A stretch of DNA of 64,000 nucleotides from Limnanthes douglasii subsp. nivea (GCA_036936605.1 JAUPFV010000004.1:181864807-181928806); one strand, 5' to 3'; positions 29,204-40,283 are shown, counted from the stretch's first letter. Numbers and translations: made by a program. The notes: a model not told the origin generated them from the sequence alone.

Positions 29204-31087
29204 CTAAATCAAATCCAAAGCCAACGCTCTACTCTGGTCATTTGTGCCTGAGTCGTAGGTTGCTATTCGATGTGAGGGGAAAAGGATCTCCAGAGGGACC
29301 ACAGCATCCATCCCATAGACTAAGGCAAATGGGGACACAGCGGTGGCCGTGCGGGGGGTCGTCCGGTACGCCCACAACACCTCCTGTAAATAGTCGGGCC
29401 ATTTCTCCGCTTTGCCTTCCAAGTTCTTTTTCAAACCGTTGAGGATGGTACGATTAGTTACTTCCACCTGCCCAATTGCCTGAGGGTGAAATGGTGCCGA
29501 AAAACATTGTCGTATGCCCCTTGATACACAGAAGCTCTGGAATTCTTTGTTATCAAATTGAGGCCCATTGTCCGTGGTAATCTGCAATGGTACGCCAAAA
29601 CGACAACAAATATTAGATAAAACAAACTTGATTACGTCTTTGGCCTTTGTTCCCGCGAGCGGCTCAGCTTCCACCCACTTAGAAAAATAGTCGACGGCCA
29701 CAATTATCGTCTGTCTGCCCCCATAAGCCATGGGTAGAGGCCCAACCAAATCAATGCCCCACCTGTCAAACGGAACTGCCTCCGAGACGCTTTCCATCAA
29801 TACCCCAGGTTTGTGAATTACATTAGTATAGCGCTGGCACGTATCGCAGCGTTTGACCAAATCTTTTGCGTCGGCCGTGATAGTTGGCCAATAATAGCCT
29901 GCCAAGAATACCCTACGGATTAAAACCTTATATCCACAATGAGAGGATCCTTCACCGTCGTGTAACTCGGAGAGGATAATTTGTGACTCAGGCCCACTCA
30001 AACACCTTAATAATGGCCGACTCAGAGATCTTTTATATAGCAATCCTCCCAGCAAAATGTAACCGTGGGACTTGAATCTAACCTTTCTGGCTTCATATTT
30101 GTCGACGGGCAAAACGTCATGGGCTAGAAAATCAATGAGAACCGTTCTCCAATCAGACGTAATCACGTGGTTTTCCTCCGAGATGTTCATCGCGTGCTCT
30201 TCGCCAATCGAGATCGACGGGTATGCCTGAACCAAAACCCACGGATAACCCTCTGTTCGTGAAGCAGAGGCAAGAGAATCCGGGACAGCATTCAACTCTC
30301 TTCGAACATGCTCGAACTTGACTCCCTCAAATCCAGATGCTAAATCTTTCATCAGCTTCAAATACTGTATCAGCGTGTCCTTCCTTGCCTCATACTCCCC
30401 CGAAGCTTGGTTTATCACTAGCTGAGAATCACTGATCAATTTTATCCGCCGAGCCCCGCATATTTGAGCTAAACGTAAGCCTGCTAGAGCGGCTTCATAC
30501 TCAGCTTCATTATTAGTAGCCTTGAAACCGAAACGAATGGCTTGGAACATAGCTACTCCTTGCGGGGATATCAACTGGACACCTGCCCCACTGCCTGAAA
30601 TGTTCGACCCACCATCCGTTCGTATCACCCATTCTTCTTCGTCAACCATTTCATGGACCTCCTGCTCCTCTCTGTCTGAATGGAACTCAACCAAAAAATC
30701 TGCTAAAACTTGTGCTTTTATCATCGTTCGAGGCTCGAACGTTATGTCGAAGTCTCCTAGCTCTACGGACCACTTAGTCATCCTGCCAGAGATGTCTGGT
30801 CTTTGTAATAGACTTTTCAGAGGAAAAGTCGTCCGAACAACAATCGGATGGGCTTGGAAATAAGGTCTCATCTTCTGTGCCGCCGTCACCAATGCTAAAG
30901 CTACCTTCTCCAAAGTAAGATATCGCTTCTCGGCGTCCATCGAACTCTTACTGACATAATAAATTGGCCTTAGAAGAGAATCATCTTCGCGGAGGAGAAC
31001 GGCACTGACAGCACAGTCGGATACGGCTACGTAGACAATTAACGTTTCCCCTACCACAGGTTTAGACAAGATTTCCGGAGAGGTCAA
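29204..31087 (-). pseudogene. T1 RNase H, archaeal-type RNase H and integrase
   Basis: 627 codons. Residues 1-135 are the native RNase H remainder (VAVSDCAVSAVL, RPIYYVSKS, GDFDITFEP). Residues 150-285 are the second, archaeal-type RNase H, with D158 (RTDGGSNISGSGAG), E196 (NNEAEYEAAL), D220 (ISDSQLVINQ) and D270. Residues 370-600 are integrase: zinc finger H376, H383, C414, C417, then the DDE residues D446 (GIDLVGPLP), D506 (TTDNGPQF) and E542 (IGQVEVTNR). All catalytic residues are present. A TAG at the end interrupts LDLI|EKRQRAQL and is the site of a stop in T4 as well. The start is set by a stop at about 31091-31096. Confidence 0.9.
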
Positions 31088-31244
31088 ATACTCTTAAATT
31101 CGACGAAAAGCGGTTGAACATTCTTCAGTCCAACAGAAATGCTTCGCATTCGGCAATATTTTAAAGAACGGGGCACACTTATCCGACGAGCGAGAAATGA
31201 ATCTATTGAGAGCAGCCAATCGTCCTGTCAGAATTTGCACCTCT
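31088..31244 (-). pseudogene. RT/RNase H linker of T1 with homopolymer frameshift
   Basis: The frame VQILTGRLAALNRFISRSSD, then KCAPFFKILPNAKHFCWTEE, is out of register with the RT ORF. The break lies at a 12-base G run on the plus strand (31259-31270). A TAA follows RRI and precedes EYLTSPEIL. A one-base slip in the run explains the change of frame. Confidence 0.7.
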
Positions 31245-32207
31245 TTAATATTTCAGGGGGGGGGGGGTCATGGCGATCAAAGCTTTTAGCTGCTCGGGGT
31301 CAGCCTCGATGCCTTTTTCGCTGATCATGTATCCAAGGAATTTACCTGACCTCACCCCGAAAATGCACTTCTCCGGATTGAGTTTGAGATTGACTCTGCT
31401 CAAGTTGTGGAATGTTTCTGCTAGGTCAGCAAAATGGTCTTCATCTCGCTCGCTTTTGACTAACATATCGTCGATATAAGCTTCCATGTTTCGCCAAATT
31501 TGTCCTTCGAAAGTTTTATTGACCAGGCGCTGATAAGTTGCCCCTGCGTTTTTTAATCCGAACGGTATGACCTTATAGCAATATAAACCTTGCCCAGTAA
31601 TAAAAGAAGTGCTTTCCTCATCGTTGGCAGCCAGTCGAATTTGGTTGTATCCCGAGTAAGCGTCCATAAAAGATAACAATCGATTTCCGGAGGTAGAGTC
31701 CACTAATTGATCAATGCGAGGCACAGGAAACGGATCATTAGGACAAGCTCTGTTCAAATCCGTAAAGTCAATACACATTCTCCACTTGCCATTTTTCTTT
31801 CTCACCAACACTGGATTCGACGCCCATACAGGATAATGTGACTCGCGAATATGACCTATGCTCAGCAGCCGTTCGACCTCCGACAAAATCGCTGAGGCCT
31901 TTTCCGGGGAGACAGGCCTTCTTTTCTGGACTATGGGTCGGACATCCAATCGTATCGCGAGTTTATGACACATAATTTCCGCCGGCACACCAGTGACATC
32001 CTGTGCACACCAAGCAAACATATCAAGTTTATCAGATAAGAAAACAATTAACTTCTCTTTAAATTCTGGAGAGAGGTGGACTCGTATCTTCAGAATTTTT
32101 CCAGTCGCAAATTCGTGTGTCGCTGAATCTTCCTCTGGGACCTGAAATCCGGGGGCCTCCCTAGGATCATCGCACGGGATGACTTCGGGGGGAGGCCCCT
32201 TTAATTG
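31245..32207 (-). pseudogene. T1 reverse transcriptase
   Basis: LTR-type reverse transcriptase. It opens just after the stop at 32208-32210 with QLKGPPPEVIPCDDPREAPG and continues into the ORF from 32021. In that ORF, KKNGKWRMCIDFTDLNRACP is at about residue 75, the first catalytic Asp at 120 (FMDAYSGYNQ), VIPFGLKNAGATYQ at 151-164 and the YIDD box at 182-185. The C-terminal part reads LNPEKCIFGVRSGKFLGYMI. All palm motifs are intact, so the coding defect is only the frameshift at its 3' end near the G run. Confidence 0.85.
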
Positions 32208-32210
32208 CTA
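32202..32210 (-). promoter_or_regulatory. Candidate leaky stop: TAG CAA TTA between protease and RT
   Basis: The minus strand reads GAC CCA GCA TAG CAA TTA AAG. Coding similarity to Tat polyprotein continues in the same frame on both sides. TAG followed by CARYYA is the readthrough context established for tobamovirus replicase. The equivalent sites in T4 (61713-61721) and T3 (53360-53368) also fit. Confidence 0.6.
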
Positions 32211-32786
32211 TGCTGGGTCAGAGGGCCCCCCTCGAACCCCCTTAGAGGACAGGGCTACCTGGTAGCATTCTCGTGCCATCTTCTGGCTGCTACGGACTGT
32301 CCCAATATTGTTTCCGATCACATACTTTAAGCATTGATGCACCGTGGCAATTACGCCATGCATCCGGGATAACCAAGAGCGACCCAGGATAGCATTATAG
32401 GAGGTCGGTGCGTCGACCACAATGAAAAGTACCTCCACCTCTTTCTTAAATGGTCCACGACCCAGCTCAACCATACACTGAAACTCTCCAACGAAAACTG
32501 TTGTGGCACCAGTAAAACCCACTATTGTCCTGTCGGATCTTCGGATGACCGGTGGGTCAGAAATGCGGCGGTAAGTGCTCATAAACAAGATATTCGCAGA
32601 GCTCCCTATGTCGATGAGTATTTTCTGAATCTGATCCCCAGCAATTCCCGTCGCGATCACTACAGCGTCCTCATGAGGGCCCGTAACATTACGCATATCG
32701 TCATCGTCGAAACAAATAATGGGAGAAGGCGAGCGATGCATTTGTGCGGAGACCCCTGCTTCGATCTGGGTGGTCAAGTTGACCAT
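32208..32786 (-). pseudogene. T1 aspartic protease region
   Basis: Retropepsin-like protease that would process Gag-Pol. The active-site region reads ILIDIGSSANILFMSTYRRI where D-T/S-G is expected; Asp-Ile-Gly would probably be inactive. Conserved flanking motifs are present: CFDDDDMRNVTGPHEDAVVI before it, RTIVGFTGATT and SYNAILGRSWLSRMHGVIAT after it. The last 25 residues (KMARECYQVAL) lead to the TAG at 32208. T4 keeps DTGSSAN and T3 reads DTGISAN at the same place. Confidence 0.85.
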
Positions 32787-32805
32787 GTGCCTTTTGCGAG
32801 AGCTG

Positions 32806-34752
32806 TTAGAATTTCCCGAACAAGTCTCCCCCGAAAATTGCTAGGGAATCGAAAAATGCACAAAGACTGTCCACCCTCCCCCTCGGAATTCCTTCCTCTA
32901 CCAGGTTTACATTGTTCCTCCCCACTTTGGGGTCCAGATACTCTTGTTCGATGTCAAAATCGTCGACCCCCTCGGAAATTACCATGGCTGTGTCAGTATT
33001 CTTCGGGACAGCTTTTACCATGGCATTTTTCTGGGAGTGTTTCTTGACGTACTCCAACAGCATTCTGTTCTCAATTAGAGCTTGCACCTCCTTCTTCGAA
33101 GCTATGCAATCTTTGGTGTCATGCCCTACATCCTCATGATACTTGCAATATTTGTTGACGCTTCTGCTTTCCCTCGGTGTCTGTATGGGAAAAGGCTTCC
33201 TGAACATGACCGAAGATTTAGCCTTATCAAATATCGCTACAACATTTTCTGTCAACTCTGCAAAATAATCGGGTCGAACCCATTTGTTTGACATGAATCT
33301 TCCCCCTTGATTGTAGTTTTGTTGATTGCCATAGTAATGCGGGTTTGATTTTTGCCTCGGATGATACTGACCCACGCTTTTAGCCTGAACGTTTGATCGA
33401 GGGCCCTGGGTGCTTGGCTCAGTCCTTTGGAATTGATTATGGTCCAACTGCTCTCCTGAACCTTTCTCCGAAGCCTGGGTTTCTTCTACCAAGATTCTCT
33501 TCTCTACTTGATCTAGCAACGCTCCGAAGGTCATCGCCTGACTCTCTGCCACCGTGTCTTTTAACAACCCGGGGAGCAAACCCATCCTGAACAATGCAAG
33601 CGCTACCGAGTCCTTACAGTACTTCATATCCGTTTTGGTCTTGACAAAGCGATTGGTATAATTTTTAAGACTCTCCCCCACTTTTTGTCGACAGTAGATT
33701 ATGGTGTCTCCGTTGGCCCGGAACTTCTTGCTCCCCACGAAGTGTTGCCTGAAGATATTCCAGAACATGTCAAAAAAATTTATAGAGCCCTGAGGTAGCC
33801 TGTTGTACCACTTAGATGCCACTCCCTTGAAAGTTTGAGAGAATGCTCTGCATAGAAGCTTATCATCGTCGTCGAAATTGATCATAAAGTTCTTAAACTC
33901 CTCGATGTGATTGTCCGGATCCTGAGTCCCATCGAACTTTTCTAACTTCGAAATGTCAAAGTGCTTCGGGAGGTTCCCCACTAAAATCTCCGAGGACAGG
34001 GGAGAGGCTCTCCAATTATGTCCCGTACGATAAACGTTGGACCTCAGATTGTCATTATTCGAAAAATACAACCCCTCCTCGGAGGGCAAAGTGTATTGCT
34101 GCTGCCACTCTGAATTTCGAGGGCCCATATCATTCTTACCAGGTCACTTAGCCTGTTCATGAGATCGGTCACCAATTCGGTCGTGGAGACTTTTTTCCCT
34201 CGAGGATTTCCTCTCCGAACTTCTTCCCCTTCGGAAATCAGTTCGCATATGATCACGCTTTTTCCTCCGGTGGTATCTCCGAGGAGATGATTCAGAAGTG
34301 CTATAGCGCGAGTAGTTGCTTGAGGCAGCCGAGTCCGATCGGTGTTCCTCTCTCCTCCTCGGAGACCGTCGCTCGCACCTCCGATATCTGTCGTCTTTAT
34401 TTTTGGGACGAACTTCAACGTCGCGCTCTTCCTTTTCAATGACAGCTTATCTCCTTACCTCGGATCGAAGATTTCTCTGTGCGGCTTCCTTTTCCGCTTT
34501 CAACCTTTCGATTTCCAACAGCAGCTCATTCCTCTAAGCCAGGAGGGCAGAGTCATCGAAGACGTTCTCGACTCGTCGACCTCCTTCTCCTTCGGATTCC
34601 ATATCGTTCTGAAAGTCATCCGCCTCAATGTTTTCCTCACAGTGATTAATCAAATCATCCCCTTGGTCCCCCATGATCCTCCTTGGAACAGGAATTACTT
34701 CTAGGAAGCGATTACCGACCGAGCGATTTTCGTTTCCCACAGACGGCGCCAC
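32806..34752 (-). pseudogene. T1 Gag
   Basis: The long frame is 34128-32806 (440 codons); N-terminal codons extend upstream in broken frames (34752-34534 and 34439-34044). The N-terminus is charged, with an RRR/Ser-rich region and LLLEIERLKAEKEAAQR coiled coil. The capsid core reads LPKHFDISKLEKFDGTQDPD, IEEFKNFMINF, CRAFSQTFKGVASKWYNRLP, FRQHFVGSKKF and MTFGALLDQVEKRILVEET. A zinc knuckle-like CKYHEDVGHDTKDC follows, then the linker to protease. Breaks: TAG at 34534, a shift near 34130, and a one-base shift at the gag/protease join (near 32815). A likely start is ATG at 34674 (MGDQGDDLINH). Confidence 0.85.
34734..34751 (-). promoter_or_regulatory. T1 primer binding site
   Basis: The minus strand reads TGGCGCCGTCTGTGGGAA, one base inside the LTR. 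TGGCGCC starts are common in plant Tat elements; I do not assign the tRNA. Confidence 0.75.
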
Positions 34753-35164
34753 TGAAGAGTCTAAAGGTGGACCAGGGGTAATTTTGCTATGCGAAGATTG
34801 TTGACAGAGGATTTAGTGATAGAGAAATGTCTCAGTGTCAGATCTAGAGAGAGAAAGTTCAAATTGTTAAACAGTGTAGAGAGAGAAAGTCTCGTACTAT
34901 TTTTCTCGGGATTTGTGAAGCGTGTGTGGTCCTTTTATAGTACAATTGCGGACCCCACACGCCTTAATTTGGACTAATTACATCTTTTGGTCCTTACACT
35001 TTGCTTTCTTCCTATTTTGCCTACCTCTTTACAATTAATACGATTCAGCCCTTTTACATTTATTTCTATACATTTTCCTCCTAATATATTTCTCCTTTGT
35101 TATTTTCTCCTATCAAGCTTCTTCTTTACAATTTTCTCCTTGTCTTTTATTCTTCCTTATCACA
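34753..35164 (-). repeat. T1 5' LTR (outer end approximate)
   Basis: Ends CTCTTCA next to the primer site. It contains a TATA box CTATAAAAGG (34933-34942) and CT-rich TTTCTCTCTCTA downstream. The outer end is taken at TGTGATAAGG (35164) because T2 coding sequence begins at about 35168; an alternative TGATAGGAG start lies at 35115. Confidence 0.6.
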
Positions 35165-36591
35165 GACTATGGCCAAGAATGAACAGCTGATCAAATACTT
35201 ACTTCTCCTGAAAGAGGTAGCAGCCACCTTCAAAAGTGTTTGTTATGAGCATATTCACAAGTCAGAGAATATACTAGCAGATTCCTTGGCAACCATAGCA
35301 TATTCTGAGTCCTACCCTTAGATTCATATACAAGAATTCTCATCCATACAATCAAATCAGAACAAAGAAGAGGAGGAAAGTTTGAGTATACAATTAGTTC
35401 AACCTAAAGATTGGAGATTTTCCCTTCTTCAATACGATTCCGATGGGGTTTTGCCTTCGGATAAAGTTATGGCAAGAAACGTTAAACACAGGACTCGTGG
35501 TTTTTTTTATCATAAGAGAAGTCTCTATAAAAAAAATCAGCAGACCTCTCCTGCGTTGTTTGGGGGTTGAAGAATCTCAAGTCATTTTATCTGAACTACA
35601 CGATGGAGAAAGATCAGCACATTGTGGCTACAGGGCACTAACCCGGAGGGTATTGTTGGTTGGGTATTATTGGCCATCCATAATGGCAGATGCTAAAGAT
35701 ATGGTGAACAAGTGTTATTCATGTCAAAGGTATGGAAATGAAATTCATGTACCAGCAGTTTCTATGGAATCTATTTCTGAGCCAGTACCTTTTGCTCATT
35801 GGGGATTGGATTTGGTTGGGCCTCTGCCAATGGCGTTCGGAGGGTGCAGAACTATTATAGTTTCTATTGATTACTTCTCGAAATGGTCATTAAATTTATT
35901 ATATCCAATATATGTTACAGATTTGGGATTCCTCAAAAGATTATCATAGACAAGGGGCCACAGTTTGATAACAAGGATATGGAGAATTTTTGTGCTTCTA
36001 GGGGCATTCAGCACTGTTTTTCTTCTCCTTTCCATCCACAAGCAAACGGCCAGGTTGAAGATGCCAACAGGACCATTTTATCCAGATTAAAAAGGAATTT
36101 AGAAGGAGCTGTAGGGAAGTGGCCAAGCTATCTGCAAGAAGTGTTGTGGGCATACCGAACTACTCCTCGGGCTGCTACACAAGAATCTCTTTTTGCTTTG
36201 GTGTATGGGATGGATGCCATTACCCCCATAGAAGCTACCCTACCATTATACAGGGTCAATAACTATTCCGAACAATCTAATGAGATATCAATTAGGAATC
36301 AGTTGGACTTAATAGAAGAAACAAGGGTTAAAGCTCACTTGAGAACAGCCCACTACCAAGGCTTGATGAGGAGCAGGTTTGCTTCCAAGGGCAAAATAAT
36401 ATATTTTCAACTAGGAGATGAAGTATTGAGAAACGTTTTCTTACACACCAAGGAGAAGCAGTTCGATAAGCTGGCTCCGAACTGGGAAGGCCCCTATGAG
36501 GTCTCCGTAAAACTTAAGCCTCGGACATATAGGCTTCAGGACAAAGAAAGAAGGGTTTTGAAGAACCCATGGAATATTTAACATCTCAGGT
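35165..36591 (+). pseudogene. Tat element T2 pol fragment: end of archaeal-type RNase H and integrase
   Basis: Plus strand, truncated on the left by the T1 LTR. 35170-35321 is the end of the archaeal-type RNase H (EQLIKYLLLLKEVAATFKSV, then ENILADSLATIAYSESYP). 35382-35949 is the linker and integrase zinc finger (ELHDGERSAHCGYRALTRRV and ANDMV-like NKCYSCQRYG) with the first catalytic Asp in GLDLVGPLP. 35883-36581 follows after a frameshift near 35885, with IIDKGPQFDNKD (Asp followed by Lys instead of Asn), QANGQVEDANRTI, and the C-terminal domain LAPNWEGPYEVSVKLKPRTY. A TAA replaces the Glu in NPWNIEHLxxYL. Confidence 0.85.
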
Positions 36592-36656
36592 TATATTTAG
36601 AATAAAAGTTGTGTGTAAATATTTACTTGTTAGATATCAATGTAAATATTATGGGG

Positions 36657-36702
36657 CATACTCTTTCCTACCCTGGTGGCGCGGGGAGGTTTTAATGAGG
36701 TG
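36657..36702 (+). promoter_or_regulatory. Conserved post-pol motif of T2
   Basis: CATACTCTTTCCTACCCTGG, then GAGGTTTTAATGAGGTG, 75 bases after pol; the same as in T1 and T4. Confidence 0.7.
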
Positions 36703-37159
36703 TCCGGTTTTCTCATTCAATAAAATGTGATGCCTTCTTAAAACATTCGGTGTGGTTTTACTACAATTCAATTCAAGTACAAATCACTGGATCTTTAGTA
36801 GATCGGATAAACCTGGTTGTGTGATGACCATTAAATACATGTCATCGGAGAAATTAAACACTCTCACTATAATGCTTCTCAAATACTAGGGGCTATTTAA
36901 ACATTAGTCGACAAAATTTAAAGGAAAGAAAGTGTTAAATAAAGGAAGATTTGATAAATAAACCTATTCGGACTTTAAACGAACAGGAAAAACAAAACAT
37001 ATCTTGGCCATCCAAGGACTTTAAGTATTTCAAAGACTTATTCGGACTCTAACCGAATAACATTACAAAATATGGCTTGGCCATCCAAGGACTTTAACTG
37101 TTCACAAAAATAAAAGAAGAAAACAAAGATATGATTAAAACTTAGGGCTTGTTCCCTTC
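36703..37159 (+). repeat. T2 spacer with a two-copy repeat of about 67 bp
   Basis: No gene. Two copies of ATTCGGACT...TCTTGGCCATCCAAGGACTT-like sequence occupy roughly 36962-37100, the counterpart of the tandem repeats in T1 and T4. Confidence 0.55.
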
Positions 37160-37690
37160 GGATGTTCCTTCACCACCACCTTTTTGGGACTTCTACATTT
37201 CAGCGCTCGAAGTCTCATCAGTTCCCTATTTATCATCAGTAGTGGAATCGATTCCACTGGAGTAGTTGTTCTTGTCTCCATCTTCTATGGTGTGAACTGG
37301 AAGGTCGTCGTATTCCACATATTTCCATAAGGGACCAAGGGTCCTCTTCGGAAAAGTCTCATGGAATAACAACACCATATCAGACATGACTTCATCATAT
37401 CTTTTCTCTAGGGAGTCTATCACTTCGTTAGTATATTTGTCAATACCTTCCTGAATAGCTTGCTTCTGTTCCTTCACCAAATCATCTTTCTATTTGGCCA
37501 TCTTCGACACAGTACCTTCTAACGAATTCTTCTCATCGGATAGGGTTTGGATGACACCATCTTTGGTCTTCAAGTCCTCTTTTAATGTTGTGAGGTCCTT
37601 TTCTGAGCCGGAGTACTTAGCTTGGCATCTTCTCTAATTCACCTTCAACTTTCTGAAGTCTAACTTGAAGATTTTTATTCATTTTCGTTT
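37160..37690 (-). pseudogene. T2 antisense ORF, C-terminal part
   Basis: Minus strand, convergent with T2 pol. Frame at 37480-37226, preceded in the same frame by SEKDLTTLKEDLKTKDG and SDEKNSLEGTVSKMAK before a TAG. This is a coiled coil. It carries the shared C-terminal box FHETFPKRTLGPLWKYV followed by an acidic tail (IEDGDKNNYSSG). It is the same protein type as at 25614-27777 and 57358-58724, though most residues differ. The N-terminal exons are missing. Confidence 0.65.
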
Positions 37691-37739
37691 ATGAAAAAAT
37701 CACAATCTATTTAAAACCCCATTTTTTATATTTACGATT

Positions 37740-38530
37740 ACTTGTGTACCAGTGAAAGGGCTGCTGAATAACGTGTGGTTGGAGTAATAGATAACTCACA
37801 AATAATTTCAACTCATACCACAGTATACAGAAATTTCATCCCTCGCCAAAGTTATTCTAGGTATCAAAACCCTTCCAACCCAGTTCTTAACACTTGCTCT
37901 CCACGATCCTCTCAAGAATCAAAACATAGTACTCGTGTTGTTTTAACTTGCCGAACAAGTATTGCATTTGGGTTTTGCCCGCTTTATCGACCAAATCGTG
38001 TTTTTGACGCATGTTGTAGATCGTGTGCATGCTAGTTACATTTTCTGAGTCTTTAAGCTTCAAACCGCGGTATATCTCTCTTGGTCGAGAACAGACTTCT
38101 GTTTGACTACGGATAAACACCTCTTCTTCCATTTTTAGTTTAGCGGCTCGTGACTGACCATCCAAGTGTAAAAACGGTTGGTGGTTGTGCTTCCCATTTA
38201 CCACTATCAGTTTCCAATAACCGGGTAGCTCTAAGACCGGTTTTCCCCTTAACAAGAACAGACACCCGCATTTTTTCGATGAACATTCTTGGCGCTTTTT
38301 AGCATACACCGGTTTGGGGTTAGGTTTGTAAATCGTTTGCCTCTCGAACCTGAAATACATCCTAGGAGTTTTCCCTTTTTTGCTATGGTCATCGTTTTTA
38401 TTACATCTCAAAATGAATCATAGTTTCTTGCTTTCCGATTCAACCCATAATACCAAATCGGGTTTGGTATATAAGGTCTCGGTAGTGAACATTTTTGCGT
38501 AATCGGCCATCGAAAATGGCGGTCGGCCCT
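37740..38530 (-). pseudogene. MULE transposase gene M1, exon 2 (N-terminal DNA-binding region)
   Basis: Frame at 38411-37887 plus upstream codons to an acceptor near 38530. The upstream part reads MADYAKMFTTETLYTKPDLV and LWVESESKKL, then a TGA. It is followed by a FAR1/WRKY-GCM1-like zinc-binding region (CNKND; SSKKCGCLFLLRGKP; GYWKLIVVNGKHNHQ), then SRPREIYRGLKL and HTIYNMRQKHDLV. This is the N-terminal DNA-binding half of a Mutator-like transposase. The catalytic core is missing after 37887. The same exon start is found in M2 (44456). Confidence 0.75.
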
Positions 38531-39165
38531 GTTCCTACAAATGGTGTGTACTAATTATATCGAAACATACTTAATTTTAATTAAACAAAACTATGTATGA
38601 AATTGAACAAAATCGCGCATACTTATGCATGTAACTCAACCAAATCGCGCAAATCGTACAACCAATTTGCTCGCGAATCAAAAATATGGGGTACCACTTA
38701 TTTGTCAAAATCGCGTACATGGTTCTCGTAATTTTGAGAAAATCGCGAAGGTGTTGTTCGTGATCTCGTCAAAATTACGAGAACCATGTTCGCAATTTTA
38801 ACATAAAAACATGCAAATTAGCGAACTCGGGGTTCGCAGTTCGTTTATTTTATAGCGCAACGCCTGCGATGTTCGTACGGAAAGTTTAAAAATTACAAAA
38901 AATATCCCAGCTTGAGTACCTCAACTTAGGTTTCGAGATGGTTCGTCAAAAGCTCATCCTCCTCCAATCATTCATGTTCCTACTAAAATCGTCATTCAAA
39001 TCAATCAAATTTTTTAATTTTTGTGTTTTTTTTAGTTTAGTTACAGAGAGAAAATTGGTGGAAGAAGAAAAAAAAATTGATTTTTGGTTGAAAAAATGGT
39101 TTTATATAAAAATGATAAAATGGTTTTATATAAAATGGTTTTATATAAAAATGATAAAATGATAA
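38531..39165 (-). pseudogene. M1 intron and exon 1
   Basis: Exon 1 remnant at about 39000-38920 reads in part ELLTNHLET before a donor GTTGAG|GTACTC, matching the M2 exon 1 end. The intron (about 38920-38531) contains short inverted CGCGA-type repeats (AAATCGCG, TACGAGAACCATGTTCGC). The leader at 39060-39165 has a repeated ATAAAATGGTTTTATAT unit. Confidence 0.5.
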
Positions 39166-39169
39166 GATC

Positions 39170-39500
39170 GGTAACTATATACTATTCTGGTAACTATGCA
39201 TTATTCTTTGACGCTCTTGTTGTGCAGCCTCTACTCGGTGAGACATATGCTCGGTGAGACTTCATAAAACGGCATAAATCAATATTCATTAATCGAACCT
39301 GTGCACAAGTTGTTAATGCTGATATTGCCACCGTCCATTACCATGTTAGGACATCGGTCTCTCTCGATTGCCACCTCGATCACTTGATACCAAAATGTTG
39401 TATTGATACATTTGTTTATGGATCATCTTGGTTTTACATAAAAAAAAACCATCTCTGCATTCGGCTTTGCTTAATCTATGAATGGATCAGAGGAGTCCTC
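39170..39500 (-). pseudogene. Second copy of the 23.5-kb LTR-retrotransposon 5' fragment
   Basis: Shares with 23503-23880 the runs TCGGTAACTATG, GGTGAGxCATATGCTCGG, GCTGATATTGCC and CGxxCACTTGATAxCAA, in the same order. The primer-site-like sequence here reads TTGGTATCAAGTG on the minus strand. Coding frames are destroyed. Confidence 0.5.
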
Positions 39501-40277
39501 CAGAAATGCAATGTGATTTATCAAAAAATATTAAAATTTTACTAATTTAATAAAATAAACAAAACAACTAAATATCATTGGTCAAAACAGAAATTAAATG
39601 CTGCACTTGTTTTATCGTACAACTATTAAAGGTAGAATTGATTCTATTCTAGGAAGTAATTGATTTTCGTTGAAAAAGAACTTTTTCTTCCATTTGGAGG
39701 CATTTGTTATTTTTCCCCTAGAATCTCACTACTAATTACAGAGAATAAAATAGAATGATTTTAAAAGCATTTATAATTCACTTATAAAAACGAATAAAAC
39801 AAAAATCTAATACAATTATTTCGTATATTACAATATAAGGTTGGACGAAAAGAAATTTCTATCAGAACTGACTAATATTACAATTCACCCAGGAGTTGTT
39901 TCAAACAGAACAAATTGTGGAATCCCATGATTTCAGACAGATATATCCTATATTGTAACGTTTTGATTAGTATTTATATTTATAGAAACTAAACTCTAAA
40001 ATTAAAATATGAAATAATTCACACTATAATCAGAGTAAAACAAAAAAACGTTGATAAGTAAATTGTGGAGATCTAATCAAATATATACATGGGATCTGAA
40101 TGAGTTCAGCTTAAGTCAGAAAATGTAGATTGATAATTTCTGGTGTGGCATAGAAAGAACAGACGAGGAAGAATCAGATGATGTAGATTAATAAGCATTG
40201 GTGTGTAGTGATGTAGCATAGAAAGAAGGGACAAACAAGAAATCCAAAGAAATGAAAAGTAAGGGTAAAAGGGCATA
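39501..40277. other. Intergenic region downstream of the cyclophilin, no gene seen
   Basis: AT-rich, without coding frames or recognisable repeats. Confidence 0.5.
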
Positions 40278-40283
40278 TTTATT
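40278..40283 (-). terminator. Poly(A) signal AATAAA of the cyclophilin gene
   Basis: AATAAA on the minus strand about 170 bases after the stop codon, a normal plant 3' UTR length. Confidence 0.55.

Larger units (their letters stand above)
28801..35164 (-). mobile_element. Tat-lineage Ty3/gypsy element T1 (gag, pol and 5' LTR)
   Basis: Minus strand. Order: 5' LTR (34753-35164), primer site (34734-34751), gag (34674-32806), protease (32786-32208), leaky-stop context (32202-32210), RT (32207-31245), RNase H, archaeal-type RNase H and integrase (31087-28916), conserved motif, then tandem repeats and the convergent antisense ORF down to about 25.0 kb. The dual RNase H puts it in the Tat lineage. 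It is the best-preserved element here, but it has a homopolymer frameshift (31259-31270), stops at 31091 and 29204, and a gag/protease frameshift. No matching 3' LTR is found. Confidence 0.85.

Noticed and set aside
31241..31272. Programmed frameshift at the T1 G run
   Set aside because: Homopolymer slippage explains it, and T3 and T4 have no such run at this place.
32806..32830. Programmed frameshift between T1 gag and protease
   Set aside because: T4 reads the corresponding segment in one frame, so the T1 shift is better explained as a one-base mutation.
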